Source: Eudromia elegans (lineage: Eukaryota; Chordata; Aves; Tinamiformes; Tinamidae). Taken from it: a stretch of DNA of 64,000 bases. The translations under genes and the position numbers were made by a program. The DNA is taken from NCBI GenBank assembly GCA_003342815.1, contig PTEX01000055.1:1-64000 (forward strand). Direction: 5' to 3'. The notes beneath the pieces are model-generated. The model did no database searches. It had not been told where the DNA came from and worked only from the letters and a program-made list of their open reading frames with translations. Shown here piece by piece: positions 49,591 to 63,245 of this stretch (positions are counted from its first letter, which is position 1; every line of letters starts with the position of its first letter).

Positions 49591-51073
49591 TTCATAAACA
49601 GCAAAGCAGGATGGAGCTGGGGAAGCTCTTTAAAACTGGAGTTCTTCCCTTTGTCTCTCTGCCTCTTCCCTATCGCTCCCCTGTTTCCTATTCCTATTCC
49701 CGTCCCCTATAAACCAGAGACAATACTCACATAGGACAGGAGTTAGGAACATGTGAATATGTGAATGTTTACAAAATTGGTATATTTTGCAGGTAAGGCA
49801 AGGACTAGAGGTAGACTCCTGAAAGCTTCTTAGAAGGAAAGAAAGCAAAGTTTGTTCTACGCAGGTCGCTAGTGCATCTGTATGCCTGTCAGGAATGCAA
49901 TCGACAGCACCATTAGCATCATTAGCAGGCAGTTTGTTTTTCACTCTTCCCTGGGGGGCTGCATGCACAAGGAGAATTTTACTTTGTTTTCTGCTTGATG
50001 TTGTTTTTTATTCTTTTTAGGTCCATGTTGATAGATACTTTATGTCATGTGAACGGGAAGTGGAAAGTCCATAGTGCTCTCTATTGCTGTTGGGAAGTCA
50101 ACCTGGGTGGAACCACATTTTTAACTCTTGCACAGATAAGCTTTAGGCTTACATGCTGTGCCAGAGTAATCCATTTTTTCACCCATCACAAAAATTTTCA
50201 AATTACAGGCTCTGCTTTCCACAAAAGTTAAGACTTAGATCTGAAAGCCCCAAACTTGATTTGAATTTCTGTGAGAAGCCTGCAGAGGGTCTGAAGCACT
50301 GGCGACAGGTCCTCCCGGAAGCTTGCGTGTCGTTGCATAGATGTGCTCCAGCTTTCTGGAGCAGCTGGCTAGCATCCCCAGCACAGCTTCATTCGCTATA
50401 ATGCATTACTGAAGTCCAGCCAAGAAGCTACCGCCGACATTAAGCTGCTATTCCAAGGCTGCAAGGAAATCTATGAACCCTGTGAACATTGCTAAGTGAG
50501 CACATATGCATTAGTGAGAAAGCCATAACGTGTGACCTGAATTAACCCCTTTTCTTCAATGGATTAAGACTGTACTCATCCAAACATAGTTTCATGTAAT
50601 ACAAAAATGTTTCACATTACAGAAAGAGGGGAGAGAGAAATGAGAACGTACTGCATGCAGATGCACATCAAACACTGACAAGAATGGTTTTCAGTTGTCT
50701 CTTCATGAAACTAAGAAGTTGAAAACACCAAGCCTGAAGACTTCAAGCAAGCTAGGTGCCAAAGACACAGCTAAGGTTAGGTTTCCTCAAAAGCTATGGA
50801 CAAAACTGACAGAGCTACCACTAACTCTTTTTTTCTTTCTCCCCACTGTGTAACTTCCCAGAGAGCTGAAGTTTACAGGTGCTCTAGCAGCACCAGGCCA
50901 GAGCAGGACCGAACAAACAGACACCCCTCTCCATACAACTTGCTCCTCCCATTGACAATTTGTCAAGGAGAGATCCTTGGTCAACATTAATGTCTTCAGG
51001 CTTCAGCTGACCCACTCTCCCTTCCCCAAGCACTGTACAGAAATGACTCATCTCCCCTGATGAACAAACTCAC

Positions 51074-51148
51074 AGCACAGAGCTTTCTGCAATCTCCGGA
51101 TCTTGATGGCCGTGCGGTAGGCAGAGAAGCGAACGTTGTTCAGGTCAG
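51074..51148 (-). CDS. UTRN: Utrophin exon E64: start of the EF-hand region
   Basis: This exon is 75 bp, identical in length to dystrophin exon 64. It reads [19 protein letters not shown] followed by LQKALC, the first bases completing Ala with the G from E63. The stretch forms the leading helix of the first EF-hand-like unit, rich in Arg/Lys. The acceptor is ATTTCAG and the donor is TGCT|GTGAGT; the trailing T joins TG of E65 to give Leu. In this family the EF-hands are structural and stabilise the WW-dystroglycan contact. They do not act as calcium sensors. Confidence 0.97.
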
Positions 51149-52171
51149 CTGAAATAACAGAACAGGAAGGTGAACTGCCTGAAAGAGCGTCCGTAAATTC
51201 ACTTTACATACAAATGTTCACACTCCTACGCATTGGAAAACATCTGATATTATTTCACTGCAAAGAGGAGAAGAGACAGGATACAACATATTTGACAAAA
51301 TTAAGACAGCTGGGAAGTGGAGACCCACTCTAAAAAAATCTACCTGCAGGAAAAAAGTCACCTTTCCTGGCTGTGACAGGCCAGGGCCTCCAGAGACAGT
51401 CACAACAGAAACGCTCATGCTACTGTCCTGGCACACGTAGTGCACGTACCTATTATGGAGTGCACAGAGCTACCTTCCTGAGAAGTGTTAGAATAAAGTA
51501 CATTTCTTGGTGAGTTTACAAATCCATCAGACAACATGTCTGAGACAGGGCCAATGAAGGTCACAGTAACTGCGAAAAAAAATTAACTTTGACTTTGTTA
51601 ACACCGCTTTGACAAGGACAGTCAGGTGAAAGGACAGAAAGGACAGCCATAAACGATCTATTTTAAGAACTGATAGGTATAGTAATATTTTTCTTCAGTT
51701 AATAGCATTTCATCCTTCCACTCCCTAGAGAGGGAGGTTTCACAGTAAATGCAGATGTTAGCAGGGCATGTTGAATGAGCTGTTCCCTAATATGATCTAG
51801 CCTTTATCGATAGCTTAGCTGCCCTGATATATTACAGAACTTAGTTCCCTGCAGGCTGTGCATCCTGCCTGCACAGAGCCCGCATCCTTGGACAATCCCA
51901 TGTGGACTGAAAAGAAATAAACAAGATAAAGCATTATAGTGAAGAGTCACAGCATACTATTCAGAATTAAAATTACTGAAAGGGAATACACATCGCATGA
52001 TCAAGGCAGCACGTTTCTTGCAAAGTGTGTCTGATCACAGTGTGAGAAATGCTTTGATATATGCAGTCTATGGCAATTCAGACATGGTTTGCAGACAAAT
52101 GCAAGTTTCAGACAGTTCACAGAACAAATGCCATACCTATCATAACAGTTTATGTTAAGAAATGCACTCAC
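51149..52171 (-). other. Intron between E63 and E64 (1.0 kb)
   Basis: A short GT-AG intron. I see no repeat family, RNA gene or other coding sequence in it. Confidence 0.85.
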
Positions 52172-52233
52172 CTAAGGACTGGAAGAGTTCAATCATTTTA
52201 GGATGATCCCAACAGGTTGTTTGTGTCTGATGA
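52172..52233 (-). CDS. UTRN: Utrophin exon E63: second half of WW domain
   Basis: This exon is 62 bp, the same as dystrophin exon 63. It reads [20 protein letters not shown], with a first base T completing Asn from E62 and a last base G that starts the next codon. The TCWDHP motif supplies the second WW tryptophan and the conserved proline. The acceptor is TTTGTAG and the donor is TTAG|GTGAGT. Joined to E62, the protein reads [16 protein letters not shown], the classical WW C-terminal half. Together with the EF-hands and ZZ domain it forms the beta-dystroglycan-binding unit. Confidence 0.97.
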
Positions 52234-55200
52234 CTACAAAGGAAAAAGATAATCAAAGTTTAAGGAAATAAACAAATACACATGCTAAGGAGTAAAAAAA
52301 AAAGATATTCAAATCTTCAGGGTGTAAGAGGAAAAAAATCCCTCAGGTCTTATATCAAAACATATGATCTATGTTTTTGATGCTCTGATGCTTTTAAATT
52401 ACTAAGCACCTTAGGCAATAGTCCACCTTTTTTTTTAAACATTCTATAAATACTTACTCTATGTTTTTTCTAAGAGAGATGGTGTCAGTTGTGTTCTGAT
52501 TTTGAATCTTAGAGGTGCATTAATAAGGTAAAAATGCCATTTTTTGCTGCTAGCACACTGTAAAAATTATTGCAAAAATCTCTTTAAAAATGAAAAAGCA
52601 TTAAAGCTTTTATTTCACACCACTGCATATCTAAACATTTTCAGTACATATGGCGATGTAAATAGTTACCTATAACATATTTAATGAAAAAACTATCCTA
52701 TGGACTTTTCAAGTACTCATCTAATCGGTATCTGATTTTAGAGCATGTTCTACACTAGTGCTCACAGAATAGGGAGAATCAATGGGCAACATCACTTAAT
52801 CTGCCATTTAGCAGTGCTGTTTAATTGACCAAGGTTTCAGGTATGCAGCCATACGAATCAAAAGGCACTTTCCCTTCGGTCTGCTGAAATCTTGATCTTT
52901 CTATGAGCCACATTTTACTTCTATTTCTGCAAATCTACTGTCAGGATGATTGTACATTCTTGACACACAAAATATTTAAATTTCAATTAGATTATTTGGA
53001 AAATTCATTAGAGGAGTTGTGTTGAAAAAAACCCCAACACATTCCTCAAGAACTATAAAGTTAATAATGGAAATAAAATGATGCCAAGTTAGTAAATCAA
53101 ACAATAACAACCTCAGAATACATTTTATTTCATCTTTGTTTTGTCTGAAGGAAATAGTTAACATGGGCACATGCATGTTAACTGCTGCTGACGGGGCTCC
53201 TCAGTGAATTTTTGACAGAGTGAAACCATTATCCAAAGCAAGTGAGAGCTGAGGGCCCTTCTTTGCATGTTTCACGACACTCTCTGACAGTTCACATGCT
53301 GGATCCCAGTGTAGGATATAAGCCCTGTTGCACATGAGTGTTTCAGCTTTGCACCTGACCTGGCTTCTCTCCAGCTTTGCCAGGCTTAACTCTTTCTGCC
53401 AGGTGTATTTGGCACCATCGTGTCTTTGTGACGTGTTTTCTACCAAGTTCAAAGACAGGTATCCATTCCTATTAACCTAGCAGGTATAAATAATATCTTT
53501 TGTGAGGCACTGAATGTACTTGGCAGAGTTCCTTAGAGCCCTTCCCAATTCAGAAACTCACTGAAGTTCATCTTTACCTTTGAATACATTCTCAGCTTGA
53601 AGTATGTATTTTAATGCTTTTCTGAGAAGATCTACTTCCCTGAGCTGCAACTTTTCCTAGTTATCAGTTTCATAATACCATAGGATCTCCCTTCACGTCT
53701 CAAGCTAGGATTAGGGCACTTGAGGCCTGGGTATGTTCAGCATAGAGCGAAACAGCAGAACTGACCTCCAAAGCCCAACATATGCCTGAATCTAATCATT
53801 GCTTTTGCTGTAATAAAGGTTTCTAAAAGGACACTTTACAACACCACCATCCTACTTTTTTAAAAGGTCACTTGGAAGGTCATTATTTCCCTAGCAGGTG
53901 CACACCAAGAAATCCCCAGGAAAGCAAACAACAACAAAAAAACAAAACAAAAAAAAAAATAGAGCGAGAAAAGAGGAGGCATTTCAGTTTGATGCTTTGC
54001 CAGAATTAAGACAACAAACTGTGTGGCATTCTCAAAAACCTAGGTACAACAACAGTATACGGTATATTAGAAAGAAGAGCATATCCAGCTTCTGTAAACA
54101 AGAACAACGACAAAAAAAAAAAAAAAGCCTCATATTGATCAACCCATTAGATAACCTCAAAACTAATCCTTGAACTACAATAGTTGAATTTAAGTTGCTG
54201 AACTAAGTGCAGCTGCCAAACAGCTCCACCACCATGTTAAGTGGGATGCTGTCATTATCATCTTAACCGTTTAAAAATGATTTGTCCTCACAACCAGCTG
54301 CAAGCACCCACTTATTTCACCCAATATGTGATTCAGTTCAACGCTTGTTTCAAGGATATGCCTTCATCTCAACTCCCCCAACCAAGGAAGGGGAACAAGA
54401 GGAAAAGTAACCCCACACAGTCTAGCGATTATACTGTCAATAGCAAAAGTGGAAAGGATTTCTTGGCTCCTGATAAAAGATTCTGATTTAACAGACCTTC
54501 AAATTGAGTGACAGGAAAAAACGGATAACAGTGCTGTGATAGATAAAAAAACATGTAATTCTCCCTCTATTTTAAATGCCAAAATATTAGTACAAAAGCT
54601 GCATATAAATACATGCTTAAGCTGAATCAAATCTTGCTATTGCTTCAGAAGCTCAACTGCTTTCAAAGAAATCGTTCATGTTAAAATTAGCATGAGTAAT
54701 AAAAATAAGATAAGACCTTTTCCAAATCACAGCCTCTGCTTCACAGTTTACCACTTTCTGCAATGAGAAAATAGGTTGCCATCATGAAAACTGTTTTGTA
54801 TTTGTGAGGTGTTGCAAAAACCCCACCTAGGAAGTGCAGCAGACCTACAAAGGTTTATTAGCAGCAAATGTCCCCCCATACAAATAATAAGTGACTCATA
54901 GCAAAAGTTGAGTTTTCTTTTTCCCCTTTTTGCAATAAATTGTTAAATTTGTTTTCTTAATTAAAGGGGAGAAAAATAATGAAGTATTTGAAAAATCCAT
55001 TCTTTTTTTCCAGAAATATACCTACATACTGCAGCGCACTTGAGTAATGTTTAATAAGTGCTGGAGGCCAAACTAAATGCACCTTCTAAGCAATTTATAA
55101 AACCATGAGGAGTTGATATTACTAATCAAACCTTTTCCCTAAATCAGCTTTAAGAACACTTTTCACTTAAAACGCCTCTCAAGCAGTCTCATTATTAAAA

Positions 55201-56533
55201 CTGTATGCTTAAATTCATTGCTTCAAAGGCAATTTTATCTGAAAGATTAAAGCTGTTTTAAGCATGACAACAGGCCATGCAAAAATGATGTTACACTCCA
55301 CATTTTATGTAGATTTAACACCAAGCACAGAAGAAAAGTGAAGCAGCCATCCCACATCTCTGTACCCTGCTCCAGCATCTATTTTCTCAACCTAATGTAG
55401 TAAGAACCTCACCAGCTAAATTTTCTCCTTGTACAGAAAAGCACAGAACACAGCATGAAGCTCATACCTAAGAGAAATGAACAGAAAGTATTTTTGTATT
55501 TCTATTTCCAACAGAAAAAGGAATACAAGGCTGTGTAGTAATGGCTTTTTAAAACTTATCATTCAATTCCTTTGTACATGACATAAAATAACTACCTGCT
55601 ACTAGGATTATAAGAGAAAAGAGGCCCAAAGAACATCTTCCTGTGGAATTGCAAAAAGGGCACAAAGCATCCCTTCATTAAGGCTTGTTTAAAATTACCC
55701 CCAAATTAGTTGAGAACTACTAGACAGCAGTATGTGGTGACAGTGATCTTCCGAGACTCATCCCAAAACATCTAACAAGATACTATCTACAACAGCTGGG
55801 CAATCCCGCAGGTAGATTTGTCAAACAGAAAGCAGGAATGGGCTGAGAGCGAATGAACCGACAAGGGAATAATCTGTTCAGGCTGCAGGAGGCAGCACCT
55901 CATCCCTACTGCCGCCAACAGCACCACTGCCTTCAGTACCTGAACACATCCCACGGACTAGAGGTAGTTTTCAAGACAGCAGACAGCAAAGCAAGGCTAC
56001 AGTGGACTCGGCTGGGGGAAAAAATATGACTACAAATTAAATAAGAGGGCAGAGGGAGAAACTGGTCTCAATAGTGACATTTCTTAATGCAATATTTTCT
56101 TCTATAACAGTTTCATAATATGCACGGGCTTTTACGTGCACACCAATTCGCTTCAGAGAAAGAAAAAAATGGGTGTGCAGATAACCTCCCTCTGCTACAA
56201 ATAAAACTGTCAGACTAAGGAGTCAGTTTATTAGCAGCTCCAAACAGGAGGCAGGCAAGACAAAGTGCCTTCTGCTGATTTGGTTTGTAAAGCAGCTCTC
56301 TGAAATACGGTCCGTCTTCCTGTGCTGTAGCTACAGTAGCTTTTGTGCTACCGATGCAAGACTAATGCAAACAAACCAACCTCTGAAAAATATGCTTAGA
56401 AAATTGATAGCATTGGATGGTCTCAAGCAGATGACATGAGCTTGCTGAAAATGGGGACAATCTTTGTGACAGGGAAACACAGTTCCTTTGATGCAGGTTC
56501 ACTGCACAGCAATCTATGCCAAGATATGTACTG

Positions 56534-56575
56534 CAGCAGCTACCATTGCCTGTCCAGCAGCTACCATTGCCTGTC
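56534..56575. repeat. Exact 21-bp tandem duplication
   Basis: Two identical 21-bp copies (56534-56554 and 56555-56575) begin CAGCAGCTACC and end CCTGTC. The identity suggests a recent slippage or duplication event. It lies in the E62-E63 intron. Confidence 0.85.
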
Positions 56576-56699
56576 CATTACCATCCAAATGCTAAAAGCA
56601 GCTCTGGACCTTTCTCTGCTTCTCTGATAGTTTGCTCAGTCAATACAAAAATATACAAGAAGTCAGATTTAAAGAATTATTTTTTAAAAATTAATAACT

Positions 56700-56757
56700 A
56701 ATTACACACATTTACATGTAATTAACAATTACACACATTTCACACGTGTGTGTGAAA
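56700..56757. repeat. Duplicated AATTACACACATTT with an adjoining hairpin
   Basis: The 14-bp word AATTACACACATTT occurs at 56700-56713 and again at 56727-56740. The second copy runs into an inverted repeat with an 8-bp stem (TTTCACAC at 56738-56745, GTGTGAAA at 56750-56757) and a 4-base loop. It is intronic with no known role. Confidence 0.6.
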
Positions 56758-59069
56758 GGCACCCTTCTCCTAACAGCTCAAAGGAGGTGCAGCACCCGAA
56801 GCAGTGTGCCCTTCTCACCACACTAACACAAGTGCTCCAGTCATTTCTCCGAGGATTTCCTGCCCAGGAAGACAGCGCTTCAGCCTCATCCACACACACT
56901 CCCTAGCCCCTGGCAAGTCCGGAAGGCAATTAATGCAACTGGATCAATTGCTTTCCCTACACACGTGACAAGAAGTCTTCAGAAAGTTCAGTCCTGAGAG
57001 GACACTATCTGCTACAAAGGCAAAGAATTTTTTTTGGTGTATTTTCCTGTAGAAAAGAATCTGGAGCCCTGAAGGAACGAAAATTTAAGCTTGCAGAAAA
57101 CCTGGAAAATCCAAAACGCAGAAGCTGATCAAAATCTAAATTTGGAATGGGTGTGAATTTTATGTGGTATCTTATCATACTAACGAGAAAAGTTTACTGT
57201 TTTAGTCATTTAACCAAACTTTTTCCTGCACACATTTTTCCTGCAATCACAGTGTAATACCTCTTCATCTTGCAAAATCAGAAGCAAAATCTTTATACAA
57301 AGTCAAGGTTCACAGTTACCCCTCGAGCTGACTTTTTGAGCAACACATTTTGCAAGAAAATTTTCCCAAGAAATTTCAATCTAAAATTGTAACTTCTTTT
57401 TGCAAAGATATTTTAGGAATTTGATTTATGCTACTGTTATCAGAACACTATCCACTTCAAAAGCTTTGTAGAACCTTTTCCACAAACAGCTGAAATACCC
57501 TGGGCGATATATTAAATAACACATACAAATTCAAGAAATAAAGGTGTGACTTTACTTAGAAATACTAAGATTTTACAGTGTGGACACTGTATCTCCATTA
57601 CTTGAACCTCACAAGTGAATGTGCTCATTTTTAGTTTGTCAACACATATGAAGAAAAATTGCTCAAGTACAGGGATGAATACAAAAAACCTTGTCTTTCC
57701 TGTTCTCTTTCCTTAAAACTACCTCAGGTGATTCATTAGATATCACTATCCGTTCTAGTGATTTTTAAGACCTTCAAGGCGATTACTAGAACCTAATGAA
57801 ATAATTTTGCTACCTGCAATGATGCTATTACACCACAGGCAAATCTAGTACACAAACTACAGAAACTCAGCAGCCCAGTGCGGCATGCATGACTGAATAC
57901 TTGGCTCACATTTACAAGCTGCAATGACATGTGCTTGCACATATATTTATTTATGTGTGTGTGTTTATACACATTATCCTTCGTTTAATTATGGAATGAT
58001 TCATTAATTTGTGAAGGGACATTTATCATAGCATTTCCATTGGTTCTTTGAAAGTAAATTCCTTGGTGTAGATGGTCTCTGAAGTATCTCAGTTTTTCAT
58101 ATGAACTAAAGGAGACACTGAGATGACATGGGACAATTTCCTAAAGGTTAAACTTCAGCAGCAGAAAGCAGTATCACCACGATGCAAGTGTACGGCAAGT
58201 GTAATGCTGTTGTGACTGTCGCTCCAAGAAGCACCTTCTCTCTCAAGTATTCAACAGGGCAGTGTATAGAGTGAGAGGATATGCAGCTTGACTAAGAGTA
58301 AATAACAGCGGGGCTTATGCACTAGTGAAAACAAGGTCTTTGAAGGTCTAGAGGAGCTCAGGATGTTGAGATTTCATCCCATACATACTGCGTGGCATTA
58401 GATTACAGTTCTGTACTGTGAAAGTAAGCCTATCTATAGGATAAGATCACAAGTGCTGGGAACATATTTTGTTGTCCCACACGGGGCTCAGGCAGTGAAG
58501 TACTGAAAGTGTTTCACCAGTGGAGTCATAGGAGGATTCATTTGATATTATTTTTTTTGGTTGGTGTCACAAGATCTAGTTATTCAAAAACAGTCATCTC
58601 TCTTCTGTTAAAAGCTACTGTCACAATATAAGCCATACAGTAAGATATATATACATTAATTGTAAAAGACAATGTAATTAAAAAATCCTGTAAGTCTAGT
58701 TGTATGAGATTACATATTTAAATAACTAAAACTAAATGTGGCAACCAAAAAAATCCAGTTAAAAAAAATCCACACATTAACAAGTTGTTCTAAAGCTTGA
58801 ACAACAAACATACCTCATCTGACAATTTGCTTCTTATCCATTAGGATTACCAGCAGTTTTCTAATTATTGATTGAAAAAGACAATCCTTGTTAAAAGAAA
58901 CATTTGCTGGTTGTATATAAAGAGCAGACAAGTAATGCCTTGTTTAAATTATAATCTCTAAGAACAGGTGACCACTCCAGGTCAAATGAACAGAGTAAGC
59001 TGAACATCTCGAACTGTTTTAGGCTGCCTATGGACTTGGGGAAAAAAAATCAATTCGTACTTCTCAGCC

Positions 59070-59156
59070 TTTTTTTTTTTTTTTTTTTTTTCTCCATAAT
59101 GCCAACAGCATTCTAGTGCTTTTAAATTATTCATCACTTTTTTTTTTTTTTTTTTT
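59070..59156. repeat. Paired long poly-T tracts
   Basis: A run of 22 T (59070-59091) is followed after 46 bp by a run of 19 T (59138-59156). Both runs are followed directly by CTCC. On the UTRN strand they read as poly-A. I see no retrocopy body attached to either tract. Confidence 0.85.
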
Positions 59157-60669
59157 CTCCTACAAGAAAGAAAACTTGAGATATGAGTATTTCTGCATAA
59201 TTTCTTATTATGGACCAGGACTATCCCTGTGCTGATAGCCACTGTCTTACAATGTGCAAACAGACATTGGAAGAGTTCTTTGCCATTATGCTAAGCAGCT
59301 TCATGGACACGAAGACAAGGTCACTTAAAAAAAAATAATTTAAAAAATCCGATCTTTACCGATCACTAATGAATCTACAGCAGAATTGAATTTTTGTTGC
59401 CCTTGCAAAGTTTCAAACAGGATAACAGCATCCTCGGTACAGATGTGCCATGCTATTTGATCTACATACTGCATTTTTCTTAATCCATTAGAAAACACTG
59501 TTTTGTAGTGAAGAGAGAGTTGGCACGATGCATTGCAAGAAGGGTAAGGTATTCCTGAAGCTGGCAAAACGATGTGCATACAGATATTCTGAAACTCCTC
59601 CACAGAAAATACACTACTGTATTTGTTAAGAGATAATGAAGGCCAGTACAGCAACTGGTAATTGAGAAAATCTCAAAATTGAAATATCTATCTACATTTA
59701 GGATATCTACAGATATCCTTTTCTACAGGTTCTCTTCCCCATACAGACAAAAAATGAACATGAGGAAAGACTTCCTGAAGAGCCTTCAAAAGTGTAGAAA
59801 CAGAAAGCAGCTTATTTCCTTCACTCCATAAAAAATGATATGAGGCATACATATATATATACACCACACATATATACCTATCAAAACCTTTGCAAAGCAA
59901 CCTATGAACAATTCATTTGATGGCATGCTCATCTGAAGAAAATCAATTTTTGTCTCTTGACAAAGTTATCGCTTTTATTATCAGAACTAGATTAGTACAT
60001 ACTCCGTGTTTTGCATCCCTCTCCATATTGCTCATTAGTCCCATTCTCTTTCATAATGGCTCAGTTTTTTTCAGCAATATCTAGGTTTTACAGATCCATA
60101 TTTTTCTCCTCAAGCATTTTGTTTCAATCTTTTAATTCTACTGCAGTAAAGAAGAATCAAACTACGGAAATGCAAAAACTTTTATCAACTTTTATCATTA
60201 AGAAAAAAAAAAAAAAAACAAACAGGATGTGAACATGGCTATAGAGCTACCTGTACAGATGCAGAGCCATTTGGCAAATTTGGTTCATACAAGAAGAGAT
60301 TTGGAGGGGAGGAAAGAGGCTCAATCTTGTCTTTAAGTTTAGTTCAATTAGGTATCTGCCGTTACGCAGGGTACAGACACCTTCACAAACCTGGGCTCAA
60401 AGAAGTATGACGACGTTCAGGGGAACAGACAAGCCAACAACTAGTAAACACAGCGGGAACAGTGAACCCGCCTCTGAAGCCCATCACTGTGGGCATCAGG
60501 AAAGAAACAGTATAAATGTTGCTGACCTGAAAATATAAGTGGTCTCGTACCACTTTGACATTCTCCTTACAGATTCACTGCCACCTAGAATACTCTTTTC
60601 TACCTTCTCACCTTCAGTTGTTTTTCCTTTTTAAACTTAGCCCTCCTTAACTCTCCATGCTCCACATGC

Positions 60670-60693
60670 AAAAACAAAACAAAACAAAACAAA
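60670..60693. repeat. AAAAC microsatellite
   Basis: About five copies of a pentanucleotide AAAAC unit lie in the E62-E63 intron. It is an ordinary simple repeat and may be polymorphic in length. Confidence 0.8.
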
Positions 60694-63191
60694 TAACCCA
60701 CAGACTAGGAAGACGGCACTACTTTTTTAAATCCTCACCTTAATGGAAGTAAAACTACAAAATCTTTCGCTGCTATATCACTTTTGGAACACCTTATATT
60801 TCTCATGCAAAGACATGAAAAAGAAAGCAAGCAACCGAAATGAACTAGACATATGAATTTATGGTGACTAAACAGAGTATATACTCATTTAGAATTCAAG
60901 TAGCCTGATTTCAACTACTTTTTTACTTCACTTTTGAAATGAAGTTTTTTTAAAAGAATCTAAAAATCTCTGCTATCAATCACTGAATCATACTTTTAGT
61001 CTCCCCATCCTGCCTTTTTTTCTTCCTATCCCATAAAATGAAAAACTGGTACCTTAAACTTTATTTCCCAACATATGACTCTTACTATAAAACCAGTAAA
61101 TGTAACAGGTCTCAAAAGATATGAGTTACTGAGAGTTATCATAAATTTTCTTTCTGTTCAAGCTGTGCTTTAGATCACCAAGACCCCTTTCAAATATGCT
61201 AGAATAATTAAAAAATAGCAGTAAGAACATTAAATAACAAGTTAATCTGCACTTTTCCAGAGACTTTCTGCATAAACTATCTCCATCAGATCTTGTTGAC
61301 AGCTCTCACGATTTGTATTGCTAAAGCTCATTTAATCTCTCCAATCAAATACAGTTTTATGCCAATGCATTTTTCCCCTCTATTTTCTCTACTACATCTG
61401 AAATTTGGGAACAGCAAGGATGAGAAACTATTTAAGAGTGCTCTGATGGTACTCAAAATAAATGAAGTTCAAAATGCACTCTTTTCTGCCTTTTTATTTT
61501 ATTTGATTTTAAAAACTCAGTATTTTGTCTACTTGCTGCTGCCAGCTCTGAAGTTTGGGTCAGCATAGAACAAGAAACCAAATTTCTGCCAACGTCCATC
61601 TGTCGCTCCTAAATTCACTGTTCCTCCCCATCCTCCCAACAAACAACAACAACAAACACACCCTTCCTCCTCCTCTCCTCCAAAACCACCAACCACTGGT
61701 TACATGTAACATCCTCCTCCTCTTTCAAGACACAAGCACCATGACCTTGATTCAACAACAGCACATATTGAGTTGAAAGTAGAGAACAATCTACTGGAAA
61801 AGTCCACTTGGAGATGCAACAGTTAATTCTGCTGACTTTATTAAAACCATCCTTAAAAAACTCCCTAGTTTTTAGGTTTAGGCAGCTGAATCTATAAAGA
61901 CCTTGACCATCAGACAACTTGCCTTACTCTTCTGCCCCTTAATCAGCCCCAGGGCAGCCAGCGTGCTACTGCTGGAGCAGGTCCGGAGTGTCTGAGTACT
62001 TGGCCACTGAATTCTGTGCTGGTAGGATTGCACCCAACATGACCACTCAAAAGACATGCCCTCTGTTCACGTTGTTTACCAAATTTACCAAAGAGGGAAC
62101 TTGAGGCAAGGTGGGGGCAGGGGAGATGTCCATTAACTTCAGAAAATACTGATACTTCTCTGAAACATGAGAAAAGGACATGCACGTGAAAGACTCAAGG
62201 TAAAATCTTAGCTAAGCTCTGTGTGAATCAGAAACAGTCTTAGTCTACTCTATCACAAACGGTGGTCACAAGGACCAAACTATCACTTGTCCTTGAATTA
62301 TTTATCCTACTCTGTCAATCTATCCCACCTCTGAACTTTCCCAGGCGTCCACAGACCTGCCCATGAAGGCATTTGAGTCCTGGAAACAACTCACACGTAA
62401 GCTACTGTGATGGTCAGGTAGAGCAGGAACATGGGTCACCATTTTCATGGCCCATGAAAAACTCAGACACAAGAGAAATGACTGATCAGGAAAGTTTTCC
62501 TCTTTTCTCTGCAGTTTATACTTCAAAGTTTGCTTTCAATTACTGTTGGAGATGTGATCAATTCAATTGCAGAGCTGCCTGAATCCCTCCCTGATAGAAA
62601 GACCTCCCTGTCCAACCTCTGCCTCCTCCTCTTCCGTGGTGGGTTGCAGAAAGAGTCTGCCCTTCAGCAGACCTTCTGTAAGACCCTTTAAGACTTTTTT
62701 AGCACATGTACAAACTATTTTATAGACAACTAGAGTTTATTCATAGTAGATTTTCCTTATTTTGCCAGTTACCCGTCTTGGATAATTTAAATTCAATTTC
62801 CACACAACACTGTAAAGACAACTGCCACACCTCAAGAATGATGACAACAGGTTTGACTGACATAGATTTACCACCACCAATTTCCCAGGTCTCAAACGCT
62901 TGTAAACGGTATGAAGCACAAAATGCATCGTGTTCAAATTTATGATAGTACAACACACAAAAGTACCAAATCTTCACTGATACTTCTTTAGAATGACTTA
63001 TTTGCATGACCTCTTTATAGTTAGCTACAGTCCTGAAAAAATGTACTTTTTTTCAGACCCAAACTGATAACATCTCAATAGAGATTTTCTTCAGGCTGAA
63101 GTTAACTGCTCTGGGTCTGGTTTAGAGTACACTGTACCTCCTTGCAGCTTCACTGACCTCTGGCAAACAGTTCTCTGCCTCTCAGAGAAGC

Positions 63192-63245
63192 AGTCTTTAC
63201 CCTTTGAATTTTAGATGTAGTCTTTAACCTTTAAATTTTAGGTAA
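63192..63245. repeat. Imperfect 27-bp tandem duplication
   Basis: Two adjacent copies (63192-63218 and 63219-63245) both begin AGTCTTTA and both contain an AATTTTAG-like core. They differ at a few positions. The repeat is intronic, and its imperfect match suggests it is not very recent. Confidence 0.7.

Larger units (their letters stand above)
44352..51073 (-). other. Intron between E64 and E65 (6.7 kb)
   Basis: It contains an antisense CR1 LINE fragment (about 45914-46566) and a degenerate GA-rich array (about 49180-49590). The 154-codon plus-strand open frame at 47359-47823 resembles no family I know and has no sign of being a gene. The rest is unremarkable AT-rich intron. Confidence 0.88.

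Noticed and set aside
60355-60480. Candidate first exon of an Up71-like short transcript
   Set aside because: Only a handful of CpGs, one GC-box-like word and no good downstream donor on the minus strand; too weak to annotate.
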